Counted from the first letter of the stretch, positions 27,767 to 38,059 are shown. The stretch is DNA of 64,000 nt from Stenotrophomonas nematodicola (GCF_009467805.1 NZ_WIAY01000005.1:124001-188000); one strand, 5' to 3'. Made by a program: numbers and translations. The notes: generated from the letters alone by a model not told the origin.

Positions 27767-30583
27767 ATGTCCTGCCAAGGTTTGAAGATTTCGCGTCACC
27801 CGCTCACCGCCGCCGTTCTCTCCGGCCTGCTGTTTGTCAGCGCCAGCGCCCTCGCGCAGGACAACGAGCCTGCGACCAACCTGGATCGCGTCACCGTCAC
27901 CGGTTCGCTCATTCCGCAGACCCAGATCGAAACGCACACCCCGGTGCTGACCGTCACCGCCGAAGACATCCAGACCCGTGGCTTCACCAGCGTGGCCGAA
28001 GTGCTGCAGCAGTCCTCGCTGACCACCGGCGGCCTGCAGGGCGGGCAGACCGCCGCCTCGTTCACCCAGGGCGCCGAGGCGTCGGGCATGTTCGGCCTGG
28101 ATCCGGGCTACACCAAGTACCTGATCAACGGCCGCCCGATGCTGCAGTATCCGGCGCTGTACAACGGCAGCGACGCCTTCAACAACCTCAGCGGCATCCC
28201 GATCGACATCGTCGAGCGCATTGAAATCCTGCCGGGCGGCCAGTCCTCGCTGTACGGTTCGGACGCGATCGCCGGCGTGGTCAACATCATCCTCAAGGAG
28301 CGCATGGACGGCGGCGTGCTCAACGTCCGTGGCGGCGCCTACTCCGAGGGCGGCGGCAGCAACTTCCGCTTCAGCGCGGCCAAGGGCTTCAACAGCGCCG
28401 ATGACCGCTTCAACGCACTGGTCAACGTGCAGTACGAAAAGAGCAGCCCGATCTGGGGCTACCAGCGCGATCTGACCCGCACCAACAATGCACACGGTTA
28501 CAGCCCGCAGGTGCCGTCCAATGACTTCCTGGTGTACCTGCCTGCCGACCGCAACCGGTTCGTGATGATGGACCCGACCCGCTGCGCGAGCGTTGCCGGG
28601 CAGTTCGGCGGCACCACCGTACTGGGCACCCGTGCCTCCGGCGAGTCCTGCGGCTCGGCCTATGGCGCCGGCTACCGCACGCTGAAGAACGACAAGGAAA
28701 GCAGCCAGTTCTACAGCTCGATGACGTTCGATGTGAACGACAACTTCGAGCTGTTCGCCGATGCGCTGTACAGCCTGGAAGAGGTCAAGTACACCGCCGG
28801 TTCGGGCTACACCTTCTGGGGCAGCGACCTGAGCTTCGGTGCCTTCTACGACCAGGGCACCGATCAGTACATGAACCTGCAGCGCGCGTTCGCGCCGGAG
28901 GACATCGGGCCCAACGGTTACAAGGACATCCTCAACACCGACCGCAACAAGGCCTACCAGTTCACGTTGGGCGGCCGCGGCACGTTCGGGAACTGGGACT
29001 ACAGCGCCAGCTTCAGCCGTGGCGAGTACAAGCTGACCGAACGTGGCTTCGTGCGCTGGGCCGATGCGATCGACAGCTACTTCGAGGACCGCGTGCTGGG
29101 CCCGGTGCTGGGCACCACCGATGACGGCTACAACATCTACAACCCGAACTGGACCGCGTTCTACTCCACGCTGCCGGCCGGCGACTTCCAGAGCTTCACC
29201 GGCTTTACCACCAGTGAAAGCCGCACCTGGCAGAACCTGGGGCGCTTCCAGATCACCAACGGTTCGCTGTTCACCCTGCCCGGCGGCGATGCCGGTTTCG
29301 CCGTGGTGGCCGAAGCGGGCAGCGAAGGCTGGGACTACACCCCCGACGCGCGCCTGATGGATGGCACGGTGTGGGGCACCACCTCGGTGGCCGGTGCCGG
29401 CCATCGCAGCAACTACGCGCTGACCACCGAACTGCGTCTGCCGCTGCTGGAATCGCTGACCGTGACCGGCTCGGGGCGCTATGACGCGTTCAAGATCGCC
29501 GACAACACCGTCGACAAGGCCACCTACAGCATCGGCGTGGAGTACCGCCCGATCGAGAGCCTGCTGTTCCGCGGCAAGTACGGCACCGCCTTCCGCGCGC
29601 CGACCCTGCCCGATGCCTTCCAGGGTGAGAGCGGCTTCTACGCCAACGGTGCGGTGGACTACTACCGCTGCGGCCAGCTCGGCTATGACCCGGCCGATAC
29701 CGTCGGCTGCCCCTACGCGCAGGAATCGGTGTTCGGCACCCAGGCCGGCAATCCTGACCTGGAACCGATCACCGCCGATGTCTGGAACGCAGGCATCGTA
29801 TGGGCGCCGATGAGCAACCTGTCGCTGTCGGTGGACTACTACAACTGGAAGATCGAGAACGAGGTGGACAACCTCAGCTCGGACCAGCTGCTGCGCGCGG
29901 AGTATTACTGCCGCAACAACCTGGACAACGCCACGTCGGCCACCTGCGACAACGTCGCCGACTGGATCACCCGCGATGCGGCGGGCAACCTGGAGCAGAT
30001 CTTCACCCCGAAGCTCAACGTGGCCCGCCAGAACCTGCAGGCGGTCACCGCCAGCTTCAAGTATGTGCAGGACATCGGCCGCTTCGGCTCCCTGCAGTTC
30101 ACCAGCAACTACACCAATATCCTGAAGCGTGAACTGCAGCCGCAGCCGGGCGACAACTACCTGGACCTGCTGCGTGACCCCTACGCGATGTGGTACTACG
30201 ACGCGTACGCCAAGGTGCGCACCGACGGCTCGGTCGGCTGGGCCAAGGACAAGTGGACGACCACGATGTACTTCAACTACATCGGCAAGACGGCCAACTA
30301 CATGTCCTACCTGGGCGAGAGCTTCGACTACGTCCATTCGTCCGGCTACAAGGCCGGCAAGTGGGGCTCCTACACCACCTACAACCTGAGCGTGAACTAC
30401 CGGGCACTGGACAACCTGACCCTGTCGGTGATGGTCAACAACGTCTTCAACAAGATGCCCGACGGCCAGGCCCACAGCTACGCGGGCAACATCGCTTCGC
30501 CGTACAACACCTACATGTACAACCCGTATGGCCGGGCCATCTACGTGCAGGCCAAGTATGACTTCGGCGTGAGCAGCAACTGA
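27767..30583 (+). CDS. TonB-dependent outer membrane receptor 2 (tandem paralogue of receptor 1)
   Basis: The 938-residue receptor starts MSCQGLKISRHPL, with a signal peptide ending ASALAQ. Plug and barrel align with receptor 1 along the full length, with only small differences in loops. Long stretches are identical even at DNA level (for example around 24841 and 27980). The three loop cysteine pairs are conserved. The C-terminus is YDFGVSSN rather than an aromatic residue, unusual for an outer-membrane barrel. An in-frame GTG at 27713 would precede the signal peptide and is rejected. The gene has its own promoter box and terminator. Confidence 0.93.
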   Translation: MSCQGLKISRHPLTAAVLSGLLFVSASALAQDNEPATNLDRVTVTGSLIPQTQIETHTPVLTVTAEDIQTRGFTSVAEVLQQSSLTTGGLQGGQTAASFTQGAEASGMFGLDPGYTKYLINGRPMLQYPALYNGSDAFNNLSGIPIDIVERIEILPGGQSSLYGSDAIAGVVNIILKERMDGGVLNVRGGAYSEGGGSNFRFSAAKGFNSADDRFNALVNVQYEKSSPIWGYQRDLTRTNNAHGYSPQVPSNDFLVYLPADRNRFVMMDPTRCASVAGQFGGTTVLGTRASGESCGSAYGAGYRTLKNDKESSQFYSSMTFDVNDNFELFADALYSLEEVKYTAGSGYTFWGSDLSFGAFYDQGTDQYMNLQRAFAPEDIGPNGYKDILNTDRNKAYQFTLGGRGTFGNWDYSASFSRGEYKLTERGFVRWADAIDSYFEDRVLGPVLGTTDDGYNIYNPNWTAFYSTLPAGDFQSFTGFTTSESRTWQNLGRFQITNGSLFTLPGGDAGFAVVAEAGSEGWDYTPDARLMDGTVWGTTSVAGAGHRSNYALTTELRLPLLESLTVTGSGRYDAFKIADNTVDKATYSIGVEYRPIESLLFRGKYGTAFRAPTLPDAFQGESGFYANGAVDYYRCGQLGYDPADTVGCPYAQESVFGTQAGNPDLEPITADVWNAGIVWAPMSNLSLSVDYYNWKIENEVDNLSSDQLLRAEYYCRNNLDNATSATCDNVADWITRDAAGNLEQIFTPKLNVARQNLQAVTASFKYVQDIGRFGSLQFTSNYTNILKRELQPQPGDNYLDLLRDPYAMWYYDAYAKVRTDGSVGWAKDKWTTTMYFNYIGKTANYMSYLGESFDYVHSSGYKAGKWGSYTTYNLSVNYRALDNLTLSVMVNNVFNKMPDGQAHSYAGNIASPYNTYMYNPYGRAIYVQAKYDFGVSSN

Positions 30584-30936
30584 CCCGGACCCGACCGGCC
30601 ACGCTGCCGTGTCGCACCAGGCCCCCGTCTTCGGACGGGGGCCTTTTTTTGTGTCGGACTGTGTCGGCGAACCGCCCGATTGCGCAAAACGACACGAAGT
30701 CACCTATTCATAGTTCACTCATAAAGACAGGATGAGCAAACTGTAATGACAACCAAGCGATTGTATTTATTGCACTTTTCTTAAAACGAGGGGCTTGATT
30801 CGTTCATTCGCGTGATGGTCATGTACATTTCTTGTTAATTGCATGTTAGGTTCGAATGACGCTAGGACGGCGACTGAACCTACACAAAACGGCCACCACG
30901 GAATGAGGCCGTCTCACTTCACCAGGGGATTCATAG
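30584..30936 (+). promoter_or_regulatory. intergenic region between TBDR 2 and TBDR 3
   Basis: This 353-bp gap holds no convincing gene. After the receptor 2 terminator comes an AT-rich stretch (about 30700-30850). It contains GTTAATTGCATGTTA (30834-30848), the third copy of the GTTAA-N4-RYGTTA box, 88 nt before the receptor 3 ATG. AGGGGA before the ATG is the ribosome-binding site. Confidence 0.5.
30620..30650 (+). terminator. rho-independent terminator of TBDR 2
   Basis: Ten-bp stem GGCCCCCGTC / GACGGGGGCC, TTCG tetraloop, then seven T residues. Confidence 0.95.
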
Positions 30937-33900
30937 ATGACCAACCACAGCATCCGGCACATCCGCCACCCGCTGACCAGCGCCCTGCTGGCCGGCCTGG
31001 CAGTCGCCGCCGGTTCGGCACCCGCGTTCGCGCAGGAAGCCGGCACCAACCCGATCGACCTCGACAAAGTGACCGTAACCGGCTCGCGCATCGCGCGTAC
31101 CGGCTTTGTGACCCCGTCGCCGGTGACGGCGATCACCGCTGAGGAAATCCGCAGCACGGGCGCGCTGAACATCGGCGACCTGATGAACAAGATGCCGCAG
31201 TTGACCCCGAGCTACTCGCTGGGCAACTCGACGCGCTTCATTGGTACCGCTGGTCTGGGCCTGATGGATCTGCGCGGCATGGGTCCGTCGCGTACCCTGG
31301 TGCTGGTCAATGGTCGTCGCCACGTGGGCGCCAGCCCGGGCTCGACCTCGGTCGACGTCAACACGATCCCGGTGGAATGGATCGAGCGCGTTGAAGTGAT
31401 CACCGGCGGTGCCTCGGCCGTGTACGGTGCCGACGCCGTGGCCGGCGTGGTCAACTTCATCATGAAGAAGAGCTTCGAAGGCTTCGAGCTGCGTGCCCAG
31501 GCGGGCCAGGCAGACGAAGGCAGCTTCGACCGCTCGTTCGTCAGCTTCTCCGGCGGCAGCGACTTCGCCGACGGCCGCGGCAGCGCCGCCATCGCGCTGG
31601 AATACAGCAAGCAGGGCCGCTTCGGCCGTGGCGACCGTGAAATCGGCCGTCGCTACCAGGTCTCGGTGCCGAACCCGAACTACGACCGCACCAAGCCGCC
31701 GAGCGAAAGCAATCCGCAGACCATCCTGGCAAGCCCGGGTGGCAACCACTCCATCTCGTACGGCGGTACGATGGATCTGGGGCCGATGACGATCTCGCGT
31801 ACCGGCACCCGCACCACGGCGTTCAGCCCGTCCAACCGTTACCTGTTCAACGATGACGGCACCTTCCGCAAGAACCGCTACGACGGCACCATCGTCAGCG
31901 CCACCAGCTGCGTGGACTGCGACTTCGCCGACCTGAACGCCGTTGCCGACCTGCAGCCGTCGTTCGACCGCGTCAGCTTCAACACCGTGCTCAACTTCGA
32001 ACTGAACGACAACCACCGTCTGTTCTTCGAAGGCAAGTACACCAAGACCGAGTCGGAGTTCTACGGCCAGCCGGCGTTCGACAGCAGCCTGCGTCTGCGC
32101 CGCGACAACGCGTACATCTCCAACGATCTGCGCGCGCTGATGGATTCGCGCCGCGTGACCGTGACGAACGCCGATGGCAGCACCACCAATCGTGCGATCT
32201 CGACCGACAGCAACAACGCGGAAAGCAATCTGATCCTGGCCCGCTTCAACGTCGATGCCGGCCGTCGCGGCGAGCAGATCGAACGCCAGACCACCCGCGC
32301 CGTGCTGGGCCTGGAAGGCAACCTGGGCGAAGAGTGGACGTATGAAGCGTCGGCCAACTTCGGCCAGACCACCATCGACCGCATCAACCTGAACAACCGC
32401 ATCAACGAGCGTTGGCACGCCGGTATGGATACCGCCCTGGATTCCAGCGGCCGTGTCGTCTGCCGTGCCTCGCTGGACCCGAACGCGATCAACCCGAACA
32501 CCGGGCAGCGCTACAACCAGGCTCTGATCGCCGGCTGCGTGCCGTTCTCGGTCTTCGGCAACGGCGCCATTTCCAAGGAAGCGGCCGAGTGGTTCAACAC
32601 CCGTTCGCTGAACCAGTCCAAGCTGAAGCAGCAGGTGTTCAGCGCCTCGGTCGCCAACAACTCGCTGTTCTCGCTGCCGGCCGGCGACGTCGGCTTCGCC
32701 GGCGGTGTCGAGTACCGCAAGGAACAGAGCCAGGAAAACACCGACGCCCTGTCGGCGCTGGGCCTGACCTTCCTCAACGCCATTCCGAGCCGCGGCGGTG
32801 AGTACGACGTCAAGGAAGTGTTCGCGGAAACCACCGTGCCGCTGCTGGCCGACCTGCCGCTGATCCGCCGACTGAACCTGGATCTGGCCGGCCGCTGGTC
32901 GGACTACAACTCCATCGGCGACACCAAGACCTGGAACGTCGGCCTGGATTGGGAAATCCTGAGCAGCCTGCGCGTGCGTGGTACCTACGCCAGCGCCGTG
33001 CGTGCCCCGAGCATCGGCGAGCTGTACAACCCGCAGTCGCAGAACTTCGCGACCATCGCCGACCCCTGCAGCACGCTCAGCACCAACAGCAACCGTCCGG
33101 CGACCGCCAAGGACCCGGCTCTGCGCGCTGCCAACTGCGCCGCGCTGGGCATCCCGGCCAACTGGGTTGACACCTACTCGGCCAACCGTCCGGGCGTCAG
33201 CGGCGGCAATCCGAACCTGAAGCCGGAAGAAGCCAAGACCCTGTCGTTCGGCTTCGTGTGGCAGCCGGAGTTCCTGGAAGGCTTCGGCATGTCGATGGAC
33301 TACTGGCGCGTGACCCTGACCGACGCGATCGGTTCGGTCTCCGCCCAGACCCTGGCCACCCGCTGCGTGGATTCGCCCGGAGGCGTGCAGAACAACCCGT
33401 TCTGCGATTCCATCAAGCGCGCCCCGGTGGGCGGCTACACCTCGCCGACCGGCACCGCGTTCCCGGAATATAGCATCTACAACTGGGTCGCGATCTCGGA
33501 AAACCTGGCCAAGTCGCGTCGCGTCGGCGTCGACCTGGAAATGGACTACCGCTTCAACCTGCTGGGTGGCTTCACCACCATGCGCCTGGTCGGCACCCGT
33601 CTGATCCAGTCGCGTGAGTGGGCCTTCCAGTCGTTCCCGGACGAGTTCACCGAATACGTCACGTACTACACCGATCCGCGCTGGCGCGGTCAGTTCACCA
33701 CCACGTACAAGCGTGGTGACTGGCGCGCTTCGTGGGACATGACCTACGTCGACGGCAACCTGCGCGTCACCCCGGACAGCTACAACTCCAACCCGGGTTC
33801 GCAGAGCCCGATCCGCAACCCGTCGTACCTGTACCACAACATGCAGGTCGGCTATAAGTTCCCGAACTCGGGCATCGACGTCTACGTGGGCGTGGACAAC

Positions 33901-34008
33901 GTGTTCGACAAGGATCCGCCGGTGAACTACTTCGGTGCCGACGCCGGTGCCGCCCTGTACGACAGCATCGGTCGTTACATGTACATGGGCATCACCTACA
34001 AGTTCTGA
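30937..34008 (+). CDS. TonB-dependent outer membrane receptor 3
   Basis: The 1023-residue receptor starts MTNHSIRHIRHPL, with a signal peptide ending APAFAQ (about 33). The plug contains LDKVTVTGSRIARTGF, LVLVNGRRHVG and ITGGASAVYGADAVAGVVNF-type motifs. The barrel ends in MYMGITYKF, with the canonical terminal phenylalanine. It belongs to a different subfamily from receptors 1 and 2, the long receptors abundant in Xanthomonadaceae; its substrate is unknown. It shares the upstream GTTAA box with the other two, suggesting common control. A terminator follows. Confidence 0.93.
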   Translation: MTNHSIRHIRHPLTSALLAGLAVAAGSAPAFAQEAGTNPIDLDKVTVTGSRIARTGFVTPSPVTAITAEEIRSTGALNIGDLMNKMPQLTPSYSLGNSTRFIGTAGLGLMDLRGMGPSRTLVLVNGRRHVGASPGSTSVDVNTIPVEWIERVEVITGGASAVYGADAVAGVVNFIMKKSFEGFELRAQAGQADEGSFDRSFVSFSGGSDFADGRGSAAIALEYSKQGRFGRGDREIGRRYQVSVPNPNYDRTKPPSESNPQTILASPGGNHSISYGGTMDLGPMTISRTGTRTTAFSPSNRYLFNDDGTFRKNRYDGTIVSATSCVDCDFADLNAVADLQPSFDRVSFNTVLNFELNDNHRLFFEGKYTKTESEFYGQPAFDSSLRLRRDNAYISNDLRALMDSRRVTVTNADGSTTNRAISTDSNNAESNLILARFNVDAGRRGEQIERQTTRAVLGLEGNLGEEWTYEASANFGQTTIDRINLNNRINERWHAGMDTALDSSGRVVCRASLDPNAINPNTGQRYNQALIAGCVPFSVFGNGAISKEAAEWFNTRSLNQSKLKQQVFSASVANNSLFSLPAGDVGFAGGVEYRKEQSQENTDALSALGLTFLNAIPSRGGEYDVKEVFAETTVPLLADLPLIRRLNLDLAGRWSDYNSIGDTKTWNVGLDWEILSSLRVRGTYASAVRAPSIGELYNPQSQNFATIADPCSTLSTNSNRPATAKDPALRAANCAALGIPANWVDTYSANRPGVSGGNPNLKPEEAKTLSFGFVWQPEFLEGFGMSMDYWRVTLTDAIGSVSAQTLATRCVDSPGGVQNNPFCDSIKRAPVGGYTSPTGTAFPEYSIYNWVAISENLAKSRRVGVDLEMDYRFNLLGGFTTMRLVGTRLIQSREWAFQSFPDEFTEYVTYYTDPRWRGQFTTTYKRGDWRASWDMTYVDGNLRVTPDSYNSNPGSQSPIRNPSYLYHNMQVGYKFPNSGIDVYVGVDNVFDKDPPVNYFGADAGAALYDSIGRYMYMGITYKF

Positions 34009-34029
34009 TCCATCCAGAACCGCACCACG

Positions 34030-34057
34030 AAAAAGCCCGGCATCCGCCGGGCTTTTT
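34030..34057. terminator. bidirectional terminator between TBDR 3 and the oxidoreductase gene
   Basis: Stem AAAAAGCCCGGC / GCCGGGCTTTTT with an ATCC loop. It sits between two convergent genes and has T runs on both strands. Confidence 0.92.
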
Positions 34058-34071
34058 CTTTGGCTGCGCCG

Positions 34072-35670
34072 CTAGTCGGCGAGGATGGCGCGGGCGGCGT
34101 TGTGGCCCGGCGCACCGGTGACGCCGCCTCCGGGATGGGTGCCCGCACCGCACAGATACAACCCCGGCAACGCCCCCCGGTAGTCGGCCTGACCCAGCAT
34201 GGGTCGCGCACTGAACAGCTGGTTGAGGCTGAGCGCGCCGTGGAAAATGTCGCCACCGATCAACCCGAAGGTGCGCTCCAGATCCAGGGGACTGAGGCTC
34301 TGCCGTCCCAGCACCGATGCGGCGAATCCCGGCGCGTGGCGCTCGACCGTGGCGATCATCAGGTCGGCGACTTCTTCACGATGGTCGTCCCAGTGCCGGC
34401 CGTCCGGAAGCTGGGGCGCGACGTGCTGGCAGAACAGGCTGGCCACGTGTTGCCCCGGCGGCGCCAGCGACGGGTCCAGCGTGCTGGGAATCAGCAGCTC
34501 GACGACCGGTTCGCGCGACCACCCGTGCGCCCGCGCGTCCTGCCAGGCGCGGTCCATGTAATCCAGGCTGGGGGCGATGATGATGCCGGCAGTGAGGTGA
34601 TCGCCCGGGCCGGGCAGGCAGGTGAAGGACGGCAGGTGCGACAGCGCCACGTTCATGCGGAAGGTACCGGACCCACAGCGCCAGTGGGCCATGCGCTCGC
34701 GGGTGGCCTCGGGCACCTCGGCCGGCGCCAGCAGGCGTTCGTACAGGAGTTTCGGATTGACGTTGGCGACCACGCTGCGCGCGCCGATGCGCTCGCCGGC
34801 CAGCGTTTCCACGCCGACCGCACGACCGTGTTCAACCAGGACGCGGCGCACGCCCGCGCCGGTGCGCACGGTGGCGCCGGCCGCGGTCGCCGCCGCCGCC
34901 ATCGCCTGGGTGATCGCGCCCATCCCGCCGAGCGCGTGGCCCCAGGCGCCCTTGACGCCGTTGCTCTGCCCGAAGGCGTGATGCAGCAGGACGTAAGCGG
35001 TGCCTGGCGCATGGGGACTGGCATAGTTGCCGACGATGCCGTCGAAACCGAACAGCGCCTTGATCGGTTCGCTTTCAAACCAGCGGTCCAGGTATTCGGC
35101 GGCGGAAATGGTGAACAGGTCCAGCAGCTCCTGGCGCAGGGCCGGCGACAACGCGTACAGCTGCCTGCCCAGCTTGCCTGCCTGCCACAACGCCGGCAGC
35201 GCATGCAGCCAGCCGCCCTCGCCCACGTTCGGCGGCGGTTGCAGCGCGAGCGCGCGCAGCACGTCGGCAAACACCTCCAGGCGCTGCTCATACAGTGGCA
35301 GGCGTTCGGCATCGCGGGCGGAAAAGCGCGCCACTTCGGCCGCGGTCCTGCCCTGCCCGGCGAGCAGATAGCGGTTATCCGGCAGCGGCAGGAAATTGTT
35401 GATGCGGCGCGGTACCACCTGCAGTCCGTGGCCGGCCAGGTCCAGGTCCGCGATCACCTGCGGCTGCAGCAGCGACACCGTGTACGACGCCACCGAATTG
35501 CGGAAGCCGGGATGGAAGGTCTCGGTCACCGCAGCGCCGCCGACCGTGGCCCGGCGCTCCAGGATCAGCACGCGTTTGCCGGCGCGGGCCAGATAGGCGC
35601 CGCACACCAGGCCGTTGTGACCGGCGCCGATGATGATCGCGTCCCACGTCCGGGCCGATGCGTGTCCCAT
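34072..35670 (-). CDS. FAD-dependent oxidoreductase, phytoene desaturase/PYROXD2-like
   Basis: The 532-residue protein has the dinucleotide-binding motif AIIIGAGHNGLVCGAYLARAG at its N-terminus (quoted in parts: IIIGAGHNG, LVCGAYLARAG). The C-terminal FAD motif is LYLCGAGTHPGGGVTGAPGH. This arrangement is that of the phytoene-desaturase-related NAD(P)/FAD oxidoreductases, including PYROXD2. No carotenoid genes are nearby, so a pigment role is not supported and the substrate is unknown. The start at 35670 (MGHASARTWDA) is the methionine just before the FAD motif; a much longer open frame upstream is not coding. Confidence 0.88.
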   Translation of the reverse strand: MGHASARTWDAIIIGAGHNGLVCGAYLARAGKRVLILERRATVGGAAVTETFHPGFRNSVASYTVSLLQPQVIADLDLAGHGLQVVPRRINNFLPLPDNRYLLAGQGRTAAEVARFSARDAERLPLYEQRLEVFADVLRALALQPPPNVGEGGWLHALPALWQAGKLGRQLYALSPALRQELLDLFTISAAEYLDRWFESEPIKALFGFDGIVGNYASPHAPGTAYVLLHHAFGQSNGVKGAWGHALGGMGAITQAMAAAATAAGATVRTGAGVRRVLVEHGRAVGVETLAGERIGARSVVANVNPKLLYERLLAPAEVPEATRERMAHWRCGSGTFRMNVALSHLPSFTCLPGPGDHLTAGIIIAPSLDYMDRAWQDARAHGWSREPVVELLIPSTLDPSLAPPGQHVASLFCQHVAPQLPDGRHWDDHREEVADLMIATVERHAPGFAASVLGRQSLSPLDLERTFGLIGGDIFHGALSLNQLFSARPMLGQADYRGALPGLYLCGAGTHPGGGVTGAPGHNAARAILAD

Positions 35671-35892
35671 AGGCACTATATACACCGCCGGATGGGCCGC
35701 TGCCCGGCCGTCGGGGACGTGCCGATCCCGGCCGGTCGCTGTACCCGGCCCGGGCATTGGCCGCCTGCCTGTCCCCCTTGACCACCGGCCATGACCTTCG
35801 ACACCCTTGCAGGCTGGGCCACCGGCGTATCGTCTGGCCCACGGCCCTCCCGGGGGCACTCCGCATGACTCATCGGCCTGGAGGCCATTCAA

Positions 35893-38004
35893 GTGATCGC
35901 TCGCACACCCAAGATTGTTCTGCTGACCCTGGCGGTCTCGGCCGCGCTGGTCGGCTGCGGCAAGACCGAAACGCCCGCTGCGGACAGCGCCGCCTCCACC
36001 GCCACGCCGGCGCCCGCCGCTGCTCCCGCACTGACGCTGGACGAGGCCAAGCTGCCGGCGTACAACGCCTTCCACCCGTCCGACCTGGATACCAGCCTGG
36101 ATGCGTGCACCGCGTTCGGCGACTACGTCAACAGCAAGTGGCTGGCCGCCAACGAGATCCCGGCCGACCGCACCAGCTGGGGCGCCTTCACCATCCTCGA
36201 CGAGCGCTCGGTGACCGTCCAGCACCAGCTCGCCGAGCAGGTGGCCGCGATCAAGAACCCGACCGGCATCGAGAAGATCGTCGGCGACTTCTGGGCGTCC
36301 GGCATGGACGAGGCCAAGATCAACGCACAGGGCATCGAGCCGCTGAAGGCCGACCTGACCGCGATCGACAGCCTGCAGAACAAGGACGCCATCGCCGACT
36401 ACCTGCGCAGCAGCGCGGCCAAGGGCCAGAATGTGCTGTTCGCCTTCGGCCCGGAAGCGGACTTCAAGAACTCCAGCATGAACATGGCGTACGCCAGCCA
36501 GGGCGGCCTGGGCCTGCCTGACACCACCTACTACACCGACGCCAGGTACGCCGACAAGCTGAAGGCCTACCAGGCTCACGTGGCCAAGGTGCTGGAGCTG
36601 TCCGGCGTGGCTGCCGCCGACGCCGCCAAGCAGGCGGCCGACGTGGTCAAGTTCGAGACCCGCCTGGCCAAGGCCTCCAAGTCCAGCGTGGAGCTGTCGC
36701 GCAACGTCGAGCTGAACTACAACCCGGTCACGGTGGCCGACGCCGACAAGCTGACCCCGAACTTCAGCTGGAGCAAGTTCTTCGAGGCCCAGGGCGTTGC
36801 CACGCCGAAGACGTTCTCGCTGGCCATGCCGGCCTTCCACCAGGAAGTGAGCAAGGCGCTGGGCGATACCGACCCGTCGGTGTGGCGCGCCTACCTGCGT
36901 TTCCGCACCGTGGACACCGCCTCGCCGTACCTGGCCGATGCCTTCGTGCAGGAAAGCTACGACTTCTACGGCAAGATCCTCAACGGCCAGAAGGAAATGA
37001 AGCCGCGCTGGAAGCGCGTGCTCGGCACCATCGAGGATGATGCGGGCGAAGCCTTCGGCCAACTGTACGTCAAGGTCGCCTTCTCCCCGGAAGCCAAGGC
37101 GAAGATGGAAGTGCTGGTCAAGAACCTGGCCGCCGCGCTCAAGGAACGCATCCAGGGCCTGACCTGGATGAGCGATGAGACCAAGGCCAAGGCCATCGCC
37201 AAGTGGGAGACCTTCACCCCGAAGATCGGTTATCCGGACAAGTGGCGTGACTGGAGCGGCCTGACCACCACCCGCGACAGCTACCTGGGCAACGTGCGCG
37301 CGGCGGACGAGTTCAACTACAGGTTCGCGCTGTCCAAGATCGGCCAGCCGGTCGACAAGACCGAGTGGGGCATGACCCCGCAGACGGTCAACGCGTACTA
37401 CAACCCGCTGCAGAACGAGATCGTGTTCCCGGCCGCCATCCTGCAGCCGCCGTTCTTCGATCCCAAGGCCGACGACGCGCTGAACTACGGCGGCATCGGC
37501 GCGGTGATCGGCCATGAGATGACCCACGGCTACGACGACCAGGGCAGCCGCTTCGGGCCGACCGGCAACTTCGAGAACTGGTGGACTCCGGCCGACACCA
37601 AGAACTTCAGCGGCCTGACCGGCAAGCTGGTCAAGCAGTTTGACAGCTACAAGGTCGGCGACCAGCACGTCAACGGCAGCCTGACCCTGGGCGAGAACAT
37701 CGCCGACCTGGGCGGCCTGGCCACTGCCTACGACGCGCTGCAGAAGGCGTCGGCCGGCAAGGAAGATCCGAAGATCGACGGGTTCACCCGCGACCAGCGC
37801 TTCTTCTTCAACTGGGCCACCGTGTGGCGCACCAAGTACACCCCGGAAAACGCCAAGGTCCGCCTGGCCACCGATCCGCACGCCCCTTCGCAGTTCCGCG
37901 CGATGGGCGCGCCGTCGAACCTGCCGAGCTTTGCGGCCGCGTTCCAGTGCAAGGCCGGTTCGCCGATGGTCCGCACCGGCGACCAGCAGGTGGTGATCTG
38001 GTAA
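35893..38004 (+). CDS. M13 (neprilysin-like) zinc metallopeptidase, lipoprotein
   Basis: The 703-residue peptidase is exported and lipid-anchored: the signal ends in LVGC (C22). The zinc motif is HEMTH (H541, E542, H545), with the third ligand E601 in LGENIADLGG and the substrate-binding NAYYNP. The end, CKAGSPM-type (FQCKAGSPMVRT), is also typical. M13 enzymes cleave oligopeptides in the periplasm. The start is a GTG at 35893, supported by GGAGG eight bases upstream. Its own hairpin terminator follows. The 222-bp gap to the divergent oxidoreductase gene is the likely promoter region. Confidence 0.95.
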   Translation: MIARTPKIVLLTLAVSAALVGCGKTETPAADSAASTATPAPAAAPALTLDEAKLPAYNAFHPSDLDTSLDACTAFGDYVNSKWLAANEIPADRTSWGAFTILDERSVTVQHQLAEQVAAIKNPTGIEKIVGDFWASGMDEAKINAQGIEPLKADLTAIDSLQNKDAIADYLRSSAAKGQNVLFAFGPEADFKNSSMNMAYASQGGLGLPDTTYYTDARYADKLKAYQAHVAKVLELSGVAAADAAKQAADVVKFETRLAKASKSSVELSRNVELNYNPVTVADADKLTPNFSWSKFFEAQGVATPKTFSLAMPAFHQEVSKALGDTDPSVWRAYLRFRTVDTASPYLADAFVQESYDFYGKILNGQKEMKPRWKRVLGTIEDDAGEAFGQLYVKVAFSPEAKAKMEVLVKNLAAALKERIQGLTWMSDETKAKAIAKWETFTPKIGYPDKWRDWSGLTTTRDSYLGNVRAADEFNYRFALSKIGQPVDKTEWGMTPQTVNAYYNPLQNEIVFPAAILQPPFFDPKADDALNYGGIGAVIGHEMTHGYDDQGSRFGPTGNFENWWTPADTKNFSGLTGKLVKQFDSYKVGDQHVNGSLTLGENIADLGGLATAYDALQKASAGKEDPKIDGFTRDQRFFFNWATVWRTKYTPENAKVRLATDPHAPSQFRAMGAPSNLPSFAAAFQCKAGSPMVRTGDQQVVIW

Positions 38005-38027
38005 GCCCCGCCTGACCTGTTGAACCC

Positions 38028-38059
38028 GCAAAGGCCCGGATTTCCGGGCCTTTGCTTTT
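38028..38059 (+). terminator. terminator of the first M13 peptidase gene
   Basis: Thirteen-bp near-perfect stem GCAAAGGCCCGGA / TCCGGGCCTTTGC with a 2-nt loop, followed by TTTT. Confidence 0.88.
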
